The notes beneath the pieces were generated by a model. The model was not told the origin of the DNA. It saw only the letters and a program-made list of their open reading frames with translations, and made no database searches. Shown one piece after another: positions 14,774 through 20,518 of a stretch of DNA of 20,518 bases. Numbering within the stretch: the first letter of the stretch is position 1; each line of letters starts with the position of its first letter. The stretch is from JABDDM01 sp038240295 (GTDB taxonomy: Bacteria; Bacteroidota; Ignavibacteria; Palsa-1295). The DNA is taken from NCBI GenBank assembly GCA_038240295.1, contig JBBSDW010000045.1, forward strand, positions 1 through 20,518, in the 5' to 3' direction. Position numbers and translations under genes: made by a program.

Positions 14774-16258
14774 ATGACAAAGCAACTAGTTTTCGGACTT
14801 GTTTTCCTCGGTCTCCTCGCAGCGTCTGCGCGCAATTCGTTTGCACAAGGTTCGACCGCAGCAGAGATGGATGCTACGACATTCAAGATCGATTCTACAC
14901 GTGCGATGGTGGAGATCACTTATGGCATAGTGTATCGTACGCTAAATTTTAGCGCTGAAAAAGTGGGCTTTGTGGCTCCCATTGACGCGCGCGCAGAGGC
15001 TTGGCAGGCAGGAAAGTTAGTTGCAAGTCAGGACATTCATCAGCAAGTGCATTTCAGTGGTACACGCGCCGAACTCGATAGCGCCGCGGCGACAAAAGTT
15101 GTCGGTGTTGTGACCCTTCCGATCGCTTATGGGTCAACCGTCGTTGCCAAACTGCTCTGGAAATATAAGAACTCCGATGGTGCCGCCGCAGTCGATTCGA
15201 GCCTTGTACGCGAGGTGCTTGTGCCCGAATTATATCCTGACCGGTTATCGCTTAGTCCGATCGAACTTGCGTCGAATCTCGAAAAGGCGACTACCGAAGG
15301 TAACCCGCTTGAAAAAGTAGGATATATTGTGACACCAAACCCATCCTCGATCTTTGGTGAAACCTATACCAAGCTTTATTATTACGCCGAGCTTTATCTT
15401 CCTGCCTCATTTATTACCGCCGGGTCTTCTGCGCAAATCAATGCAGTGATTCAGGATGGCGTTGGCCATACGTTAGTCAATACGACGCACGGTCTTAATC
15501 TGATCGCACAGTCGATGCCAGTGCTTGGGAGCCTCGACATCGATGGCCTACCAGGGGATAAATACAAACTTATCATCACGGCTTCTCGGAATGGAGCGGT
15601 GGAAGCGCAAACTTCCAAGACATTCTATTATGAGAGCGGTATTCAGCTTTCAGAGGAGAAAACCACTTCTGCGAATTCCTCGGGCACCAATGACGATCAA
15701 TCGATCTATTTGAATTCCGACATAAGCCGGCTTTCCGAGAGCGAACTCAACGAGCGCTTTGAGCAGGCAAGTTACATCGCAAAGCCTGATGAAGTTAAGG
15801 CATGGAAAACGATCGCATCACCCGAAGAAAAACGGAAATATCTTTATAGCTTCTGGCGCAAACGTGATAAGCCGAACGACACCCCGCTCACGTTCTATCA
15901 TCTATATTTGAAGCGTACCGAAGAATCCAGTAAGCGATTCACCCATCAGAAAACCGTCGGGTGGCACAGCGATATGGGACGGATATACATGACCTATGGC
16001 CCCGACTTTCGCGAACTCACAAAAAGCTTCTCAACCGAGGCGCGGCCGATTATTGTGTGGGAATACAACGACAAAACCATGCTCATCAACCCGAATAACG
16101 GCGAGGAAACAGGCGGCGTCTCATACACGGTCACACTTCCACACTTTGTATTCATCGATCGACAAGGTGCCGGTAAGTTCGTGTTGGTCCACAGCAATGT
16201 CGTCGGCGAGACATACGAGCCAAACTGGTATTCGGCTGACGCCAAACGCACGTATTAA
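14774..16258 (+). CDS. GWxTD domain-containing secreted protein
   Basis: The product of 494 residues has a signal peptide (MTKQLVFGLVFLGLLAASARNSFAQ, residues 1-25). Its middle region of beta strands contains a LPGDKYKLIITAS segment. The C-terminal domain runs ISRLSESELNERFEQASYI, then FWRKRD, then GWHSDMGRIYMTYGPDF from residue 396. This matches the GWxTD domain of FCB-group bacteria, in which FW..RDP precedes GWxTDRGRIYI.YG. Here the motif reads G-W-H-S-D, with Ser for Thr and Met for the usual Arg after Asp. The function of the family is not established; members are exported. The gene follows the PorV-like unit behind a terminator and a palindrome, so it may have its own promoter. The acyltransferase gene begins 14 nt after it. 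Confidence 0.88.
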   Translation: MTKQLVFGLVFLGLLAASARNSFAQGSTAAEMDATTFKIDSTRAMVEITYGIVYRTLNFSAEKVGFVAPIDARAEAWQAGKLVASQDIHQQVHFSGTRAELDSAAATKVVGVVTLPIAYGSTVVAKLLWKYKNSDGAAAVDSSLVREVLVPELYPDRLSLSPIELASNLEKATTEGNPLEKVGYIVTPNPSSIFGETYTKLYYYAELYLPASFITAGSSAQINAVIQDGVGHTLVNTTHGLNLIAQSMPVLGSLDIDGLPGDKYKLIITASRNGAVEAQTSKTFYYESGIQLSEEKTTSANSSGTNDDQSIYLNSDISRLSESELNERFEQASYIAKPDEVKAWKTIASPEEKRKYLYSFWRKRDKPNDTPLTFYHLYLKRTEESSKRFTHQKTVGWHSDMGRIYMTYGPDFRELTKSFSTEARPIIVWEYNDKTMLINPNNGEETGGVSYTVTLPHFVFIDRQGAGKFVLVHSNVVGETYEPNWYSADAKRTY

Positions 16259-16272
16259 CGGGAGCACTTCCG

Positions 16273-17082
16273 GTGCGCCAGTTTCTCGATCTCATTGGTT
16301 CTTCGCTGGCTCTGCTTGCATTTTGGCTCGGGATCCGGCGTGAAGTAACGCTTGATAATCTTAGGCTCGCTTATCCCGAGATCTCAGATCGAGAGATTCG
16401 GCGAATTGCTGCAGGCTCCTACAAAAATCTTGGAAGGACCTTCGCCGAGATGCTTTACCTCCGGTTCGCGAGCCAGGACTCATTCGTCAAGAAGTTGAAG
16501 TTATCTAACGCCGAAGTTCTGGAACAAGCACTCAGCTCGGGCAAGGGCGCACTTGTACTGAGCGGACATCTCTCCAACTGGGAGTGGGGCGGTATCGGGT
16601 TCAATCTTTGCTTTCATAAACCGTTCTATCTTGTTGTAAAGAATCAAACAAAAGGTTTTGCCGAACATTTTGTCTCGCAGATGCGCCGACGATTCGGAGG
16701 TACACTCGTTAATGCGGGGGATGTTCTTACACTCTATCGGGCACTGCAGCGCGGTGAGGCCGTCTCAATGCTCACCGACCAGGCGGCGCCGGCCGAAAGT
16801 GTTCGTGTCACTTTTTTTGGAAGGGAAGTCCCGACGTTCGAAGGTGCCGCAAGGCTTGCGCTTCGGACAAGAGCCCGAATGATCGTTTACGCACCGACCC
16901 GAACGCGGGGAGGAGTTTACGAAGTTCGATTTCATTCGATAGATTACTCCGATCTTGTCGACGCGACCGACGAGAACGTGCGCGAGTTGACCCAGCGACA
17001 CACCGCCAAATTGGAAGAAGCGATTCGCCTGCATCCTGAAGAGTGGTTATGGCAACATAAGCGCTGGAAGCATGTTAGGTGA
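16273..17082 (+). CDS. Lysophospholipid/lipid A-type acyltransferase (LpxL/HtrB family)
   Basis: This family transfers an acyl chain to lipid A precursors (or related lipids) at the inner membrane. The product of 269 residues has the catalytic H-x4-D/E motif as His99-LSNW-Glu104. Family segments follow: GKGALVLSGH before it, SMLTDQAAPAESVRVTFFGREV and the substrate-side FEGAARLALRT, and PEEWLWQHKRWK at the C-terminus. The N-terminal hydrophobic segment (LIGSSLALLAFWLGI) is single and short; compared with LpxL about 20 residues are missing. The GTG at 16273 is supported by GGGAG at 16260-16264 with an 8-nt spacing, and no upstream in-frame start is evident. It precedes a family 9 glycosyltransferase by 4 nt, so both likely serve the lipopolysaccharide core and lipid A. 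The acyl position is not predictable. Confidence 0.9.
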   Translation: MRQFLDLIGSSLALLAFWLGIRREVTLDNLRLAYPEISDREIRRIAAGSYKNLGRTFAEMLYLRFASQDSFVKKLKLSNAEVLEQALSSGKGALVLSGHLSNWEWGGIGFNLCFHKPFYLVVKNQTKGFAEHFVSQMRRRFGGTLVNAGDVLTLYRALQRGEAVSMLTDQAAPAESVRVTFFGREVPTFEGAARLALRTRARMIVYAPTRTRGGVYEVRFHSIDYSDLVDATDENVRELTQRHTAKLEEAIRLHPEEWLWQHKRWKHVR

Positions 17083-17086
17083 GTGA

Positions 17087-18046
17087 ATGCTGAAGAAAAT
17101 ACTCGTGATCGAGACTTCATTCCCAGGCGACGCCGTCATCGCGACGTGCATCGCCGAGGAGATAAAGCGTCTTGATCTTGAGACGAACATCACTTATCTC
17201 GTTCGGCCAGAAGTTGCTGAATTGCTCCGGTTTGCTCCGGCGATAGATTGCGTAGATACGTTTGACAAATATGGGGAGGACGCAGGGCGTCGAGGCATCG
17301 AGCGAGTCGGAAAAAAACTTGCGACGTTACAATTCGACCTGGCGATCGTGATTAATCCTTCCACTCGAAATCGTGCCGTCCTGAAGCATACATCGATTCC
17401 GTACATTCGCATCTTCGAAGAACCGATGGAGCAATACGCGCATCGAAGTGAGCGCATATTGACCGTTCTCGCTCAGGATTTTCCCAACGCATCACTCCTG
17501 ACAATGCCGCGCCTGTCACCACCAGCACCAAAATTCCCGCTGCCAGAATCTTTCGTAGCGATCGCGCCCGGAAGTGTTTGGGCTACGAAGTGCTGGCTCG
17601 CAGAGCGTTTTCGCGATGTTGCGGCAGAATATGCGAAGCGCGGAATTGCGAGTGTCATCATCGGCGGAAAGGCCGACGTGCATCGCGGCGCGATCGTTGC
17701 CTCGGGAAATCCGCTCGCAGTTGATCTAACGGGGAAAACTACGTTCGCGCAAGCGGCATCGATCATCGCAAGGGCAAAACTCGTGGTCGCAAACGACAGT
17801 GCCCCGGTGCACATTGCAACTGCTGTTCGCACTCCCGTCGTTGCTATCTTCGGACCAACAGTGCCGGCATTCGGATTTGCACCGAGCGAACGTCTTGGTG
17901 CTGTCGTGCAAGCCGGCCAATGGTGCCGGCCTTGCACTTCGCACGGCCCCGATATTTGTCCGATTCACACACACGAGTGCATGAAAAAGATTTCGGTTGA
18001 GCAGGTAATGGCGGCGACAAATACGTTCAATAAATTAGCGGCATGA
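17087..18046 (+). CDS. Glycosyltransferase family 9 (ADP-heptose:LPS heptosyltransferase type)
   Basis: GT9 enzymes add heptose to the lipopolysaccharide inner core on the cytoplasmic face of the inner membrane. The 319-residue product has the N-terminal start KKILVIETSFPGDAVIATCI, equivalent to the K-I-L-x-I-x5-GD pattern of WaaC/WaaF. The second Rossmann domain has AIAPGSVWATKCW (158-170) and VVANDSAPVHIATA (residues 234-247, Asp237), followed by TPVVAIFGPT. The C-terminal Cys-rich piece WCRPC (279-283) with DICPIHTHECM resembles the CxPC...CM segment of WaaF-like proteins. Its ATG lies 4 nt after the acyltransferase stop codon, and its own stop overlaps the tsaC-like start by 4 nt (ATGA), so the three are likely translated from one message. 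Donor and acceptor are not proven. Confidence 0.9.
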   Translation: MLKKILVIETSFPGDAVIATCIAEEIKRLDLETNITYLVRPEVAELLRFAPAIDCVDTFDKYGEDAGRRGIERVGKKLATLQFDLAIVINPSTRNRAVLKHTSIPYIRIFEEPMEQYAHRSERILTVLAQDFPNASLLTMPRLSPPAPKFPLPESFVAIAPGSVWATKCWLAERFRDVAAEYAKRGIASVIIGGKADVHRGAIVASGNPLAVDLTGKTTFAQAASIIARAKLVVANDSAPVHIATAVRTPVVAIFGPTVPAFGFAPSERLGAVVQAGQWCRPCTSHGPDICPIHTHECMKKISVEQVMAATNTFNKLAA

Positions 18047-18762
18047 TCGTAAGTGAAAGTTTGATCCTTCGGGATGAGTCGGTGCTCGAAGAGATCCTCG
18101 AGCGATTGCGCGGAGGTGGCGTGATCGTTTATCCGACCGAAACCGTCTATGGCATCGGCGGCGCACTCAGCTCACCGAATGCGACAGAAAAAATCTTTGC
18201 CTTAAAAGGTCGCGAGCGCTCCCGCGCATTACTCAGCATCACGTACGATCTTCGACAGGCTGAGTCGTTTGCGCAATTTCGATTCGGCATCGAATATCGA
18301 TTGTTCGAATGCTTTGGTGGGGAAGGTTTGACGGTGCTTCTCGACGCGCGCAATTTTGTCTCGACCAGGGTCCGTGGTGGCGCCAATACGCTTGGAGTAA
18401 GGCTTGCGTCGACCGAGTTGTGCAGGCTTTTTACCGAGCGTCTTGCCGAACCGCTTTCGACGACGATGGCGAATCTATCGAACCGCTTGATCCCAGATGC
18501 ACTCAAAGGAGATAAGATTCCGCTTAAGCTTTCGGATGTGCCTGAGGCATTGATCGATCAAGTCGATTATGCGATCGATGGCGGAAATCTGCCCGAGCAC
18601 TCTCCATCGACGTTGTTGCGGGTCGTAGAAGAGGATCGAATCATTATTTATCGCGAAGGTGTTGTGAAGAAAGAAGCGATTGAAAAGGAATTCGGGGTAC
18701 AAGTTGAATATGCGGAAATACCTGGCGAAGGGAGCGATGTTCTTGTTTCTCATTACCGTTAG
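18043..18762 (+). CDS. tsaC: Threonylcarbamoyl-AMP synthase (YrdC/Sua5 domain)
   Basis: This cytosolic enzyme makes threonylcarbamoyl-AMP from threonine, bicarbonate and ATP, the first step of the t6A37 modification of ANN-decoding tRNAs. The product of 239 residues contains the YrdC fold: IVYPTETVYGIGG (28-40), the K-x-R motif in LKGRERSRALLSI (54-66), GVRLAS for the usual V-R-x-P region, and STTMANLSN (~139-147) for the typical S-T-S-A-N-x-S. The last is a variant: Met-Ala replaces Ser-Ala. There is no C-terminal Sua5 domain. The extension after about 200 (EGVVKKEAIEKEFGV) is common in YwlC-type proteins. The start overlaps the glycosyltransferase stop codon by 4 nt. Confidence 0.9.
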   Translation: MIVSESLILRDESVLEEILERLRGGGVIVYPTETVYGIGGALSSPNATEKIFALKGRERSRALLSITYDLRQAESFAQFRFGIEYRLFECFGGEGLTVLLDARNFVSTRVRGGANTLGVRLASTELCRLFTERLAEPLSTTMANLSNRLIPDALKGDKIPLKLSDVPEALIDQVDYAIDGGNLPEHSPSTLLRVVEEDRIIIYREGVVKKEAIEKEFGVQVEYAEIPGEGSDVLVSHYR

Positions 18763-18916
18763 TCCGGCCGTCGGCGCGATGGAGTCGCTCGAGGGAGGGT
18801 CACTTGAGGGAAGGTCTCGAAGGGCGATCGTACTAACTATGGAACGGACCGAACGAAGAAATCGCGCACTTGTCCGGCGATTCGGTTCGGATGTCCCGCT
18901 TCGTTTTGCGCTCTGA
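18710..18916 (+). CDS. Doubtful small ORF with signal-peptide-like N-terminus (68 aa)
   Basis: The ATG at 18710 opens a 68-codon frame that overlaps the end of tsaC by 53 nt in a different frame and ends in TGA, 4 nt before the next ATG. The N-terminus MRKYLAKGAMFLFLITVSPAVGA looks like a signal peptide, and the rest is Arg/Glu-rich with no recognised motif. The placement, filling the gap between tsaC and the next gene, favours a real gene. The overlap, the low-complexity tail and the lack of a Shine-Dalgarno sequence are against it. Confidence 0.3.
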   Translation: MRKYLAKGAMFLFLITVSPAVGAMESLEGGSLEGRSRRAIVLTMERTERRNRALVRRFGSDVPLRFAL

Positions 18917-18920
18917 GCCC

Positions 18921-19154
18921 ATGAACGAATACCGCTCGCTCCTCGAAGAAGAGATCTTTAAAGCCGGTGAAGCAAAAGGTAGGCTTCGCACTGCGCTTAC
19001 CGTCTTGACGGACATGCTGATCGAACTAAACGCTCTGGAGATCTACTACCAGAAACCGATCACGAAATCGGTGGCGCCAATGGAGATCGAAGCCATGCGA
19101 AAAAAGCTTGCACTCGTAAAGGAATTACTTCACGCCACTGTCGAGATCGAGTAG
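18921..19154 (+). CDS. Small helical protein of unknown function (77 aa)
   Basis: The ATG at 18921 opens a frame of 77 residues ending in TAG. The product looks almost wholly helical: SLLEEEIFKAGEAKGRLRTALTVL, then IELNALEIYY, a short PITKSVAP turn, and IEAMRKKLALVKELLHATVEI. No signal peptide or metal-binding motif is visible, and I do not recognise the family. In-frame starts at 18870 and 18891 would add residues that look like translated spacer. It ends 3 nt before the cobalamin adenosyltransferase start, so translational coupling is likely, and it may be a small partner or regulator in that operon. Confidence 0.65.
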   Translation: MNEYRSLLEEEIFKAGEAKGRLRTALTVLTDMLIELNALEIYYQKPITKSVAPMEIEAMRKKLALVKELLHATVEIE

Positions 19155-19157
19155 CAG

Positions 19158-19712
19158 TTGAGCATAAAGATCTACACCAAAACCGGCGACGACGGCACAA
19201 CCGGTCTCTTCGGGGGTGAACGGGTGCCGAAGGATGATCTCCGAATCGAGGCTTACGGCACTGTCGATGAATTGAACGCCGTCGTCGGTTTTACGCGCTC
19301 TGCTCTTACTCCTGGCTCTGCGATCGATGTTACCCTACGTGAAATTCAGAACGCGCTCTTTGTTCTCGGCGCCGATCTCGCCACTCCGGCCGATCAAAAA
19401 GTTACCTATAAAATCCCACGCATTTCCGGCGAAGATGTCATCAGGTTGGAGAATGCGATCGATACTTTCGAATCCGGCCTTCCAGAGCTAAAACGATTTA
19501 TTCTTCCCGGCGGCAGCGAGGCGAGTGCACGACTCCATCTTGGCCGTACGGTCACTCGCAGAGCTGAGCGATTGCTGGTCTCACTTGCGCGCCAGCAAGC
19601 GATCGGTCAGGATGATGTGATCTTTCTCAATCGGCTCTCCGATCTCTTTTTCGTGCTCGCGCGAGTGGCGAATGTCGAGGCAGGAGTTGCCGATGTCGAA
19701 TGGCTTCCGTGA
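19158..19712 (+). CDS. Cob(I)alamin adenosyltransferase, PduO type
   Basis: This enzyme transfers the 5'-deoxyadenosyl group of ATP to cob(I)alamin to make the B12 coenzyme; some members also deliver it to methylmalonyl-CoA mutase. The product of 184 residues has the family length. The N-terminal ATP site reads IYTKTGDDGTTGLFGGERV, followed by RIEAYGTVDELNAVVGF. The C-terminal helices hold FILPGGSEASARLHLGRTVTRRAER and LNRLSDLFFVLAR, which are diagnostic for the PduO/MMAB trimer. The start is TTG at 19158, placing the usual start of the family; there is no good Shine-Dalgarno sequence, consistent with coupling to the gene 3 nt upstream. It converges on the - strand permease with a 19-nt gap and no clear terminator. 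No B12 synthesis or B12-dependent enzyme gene is in view. Confidence 0.93.
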   Translation: MSIKIYTKTGDDGTTGLFGGERVPKDDLRIEAYGTVDELNAVVGFTRSALTPGSAIDVTLREIQNALFVLGADLATPADQKVTYKIPRISGEDVIRLENAIDTFESGLPELKRFILPGGSEASARLHLGRTVTRRAERLLVSLARQQAIGQDDVIFLNRLSDLFFVLARVANVEAGVADVEWLP

Positions 19713-19731
19713 TGCCTTCCTAAAGTTCTTC

Positions 19732-20518
19732 TTAGAATTCCTTTCGCGAAAAGCTCCAGGAGGATAGGGCGGTATATGCGATAACGAGCCCACTCGTCAC
19801 GAGAATCGGCGCAAAGCTAACATCGTGACCAATGATCGTCTCCGACATGTTGCTTGCGAGGTCGTTCATCTGCGGCAGTGTCCAGTGAACTACATCGGCG
19901 ATCACAGAAAAGAAGCCTTTCCCATCGCCACCACCTATCGTTTTATCAAGCCAATTGCCAATTGGTATCACCGCTCCGATCATGATATAGATCGTAATTC
20001 CAACGATGATCGAAAGCGCACTCGACCGTGACAACACTGCAATAAGCACGACCACGGCATAGATCCCCATGAAGCTCAGCGTGATATATGGGATGCTAAG
20101 CAATAATTTCGGACTCCATGATCCGAACGAGATCGCTGCGGCCAGCCAAAGACCAACCATCAAAAAGCAAACCTGAACGAAGATGATCGCGCTGGCGCCG
20201 ATGTAGCGCCCCGTGATGTACATCCAGCGCGGGATGGGTTTCGAAAGCATAAGATCGATGGTGCCTTTTTCCATGATCGACGTCGTCAGATTTGCCGTTG
20301 CAAAAATGCCGATGCATACGGTGACGAATGCAAGAAATCGTGCGGAGATCGCCCAGATGTATTCCAAAAGGGTCGCACCGATCAGGTCAACATTATTGCC
20401 ACGTTTCACGCCATTCTTGCCCATGTTGTTGATGGTGTCGCTCGCCAGCGAATTAAAATTCTGCTTGAGCGAGGACATCTGGAAGATCATGAATGCGATC
20501 AGAATCAGAATACAGGAA
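19732..20518 (-). CDS. ABC-2 type transporter permease (5' end outside the window)
   Basis: Read on the - strand, the frame is open from the window edge to TAA at 19734-19732. An ATG at 20490 occurs inside it, but nine hydrophobic codons without a stop precede it (SCILILIAF), forming the end of a first membrane helix, so the gene starts beyond 20518. The visible part has a soluble loop after helix 1, then helices near FLAFVTVCIGIFATANL, IIFVQVCFLMVGLWLAAAISF, LSFMGIYAVVVLIAVLS, IIVGITIYIMIGAVIPIG, and a last one at ILVTSGLVIAYTALS. The segment TTSIMEKGTIDLMLSKPIPRWMYITGRYIGA is the E-x-G-T-x-x-x-L-x-x-P-x-x-R motif of ABC-2 permeases of the NosY/GldF kind. The C-terminus SRKEF is typical of them. 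The ATPase should lie outside the window. Substrate unknown. Confidence 0.88.
   Translation of the reverse strand, partial: SCILILIAFMIFQMSSLKQNFNSLASDTINNMGKNGVKRGNNVDLIGATLLEYIWAISARFLAFVTVCIGIFATANLTTSIMEKGTIDLMLSKPIPRWMYITGRYIGASAIIFVQVCFLMVGLWLAAAISFGSWSPKLLLSIPYITLSFMGIYAVVVLIAVLSRSSALSIIVGITIYIMIGAVIPIGNWLDKTIGGGDGKGFFSVIADVVHWTLPQMNDLASNMSETIIGHDVSFAPILVTSGLVIAYTALSSWSFSRKEF

Noticed and set aside
16264..16276. Hairpin GCAC/GTGC that would hide the acyltransferase GTG start codon.
   Set aside because: Only four pairs with a 5-nt loop; too weak to claim translational control.
1..20518. CRISPR array, insertion sequence, integrase, tRNA or rRNA genes.
   Set aside because: No repeat-spacer pattern, transposase or integrase-like product, cloverleaf or rRNA-like sequence was found on reading either strand.

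Overview
The window is a gene-dense stretch of bacterial chromosome. Almost everything lies on the + strand; only the last, partial gene lies on the - strand. The best lineage signal is a secreted protein with a type IX secretion (T9SS) type A sorting domain containing the phrase LAQNYPNPFNPSTTIKF. Together with a PorV-like barrel, a GWxTD-domain protein and a TonB-dependent receptor with a carboxypeptidase-regulatory N-terminal domain, this points to the Bacteroidota/Chlorobi side of the FCB group, most like Ignavibacteria or Kapabacteria. Shine-Dalgarno sequences are mostly weak or absent, which fits that group. The lineage assignment is inference from protein style, not from a marker phylogeny.

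Region 1 (1-4191) is housekeeping. It holds a 45-residue very basic protein with its own terminator, dihydropteroate synthase (folP), ribosomal proteins S6 (rpsF) and L9 (rplI), an M24 aminopeptidase and the ribosome-assembly GTPase EngB. The usual rpsR (S18) between S6 and L9 is missing; a hairpin sits there instead. The rpsF leader can fold into a hairpin with a CCG bulge that resembles the known S6:S18 autoregulatory RNA motif. The 3' end of engB overlaps a short echo of engB's own start.

Region 2 (4192-16258) is a cell-surface and secretion block. It holds a T9SS cargo with three Asp-boxes, a 1026-residue TonB-dependent receptor, a 1276-residue secreted protein of unknown function with a diverged FlgD/T9SS-like C-terminus, a PorV/PorQ-family barrel and a GWxTD-domain protein. 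The receptor, the giant secreted protein and the PorV-like barrel are closely spaced and look like one transcription unit. They are the best candidate for an uncharacterised outer-membrane assembly. A 20-bp near-perfect palindrome stands just upstream of the GWxTD gene.

Region 3 (16273-19712) is a tightly packed operon-like run: a lipid A-type acyltransferase, a family 9 glycosyltransferase (heptosyltransferase type), a threonylcarbamoyl-AMP synthase (overlapping the glycosyltransferase by 4 nt), one doubtful and one likely small gene, and a PduO-type cobalamin adenosyltransferase. It meets, tail to tail, an ABC-2 type permease on the - strand (19732 to the window edge, 5' end outside).

No tRNA, rRNA, CRISPR array, insertion sequence, transposase, integrase or attachment site was seen. 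The only strong candidate for a new system is the receptor/giant protein/PorV cassette, and its function cannot be read from the sequence alone.
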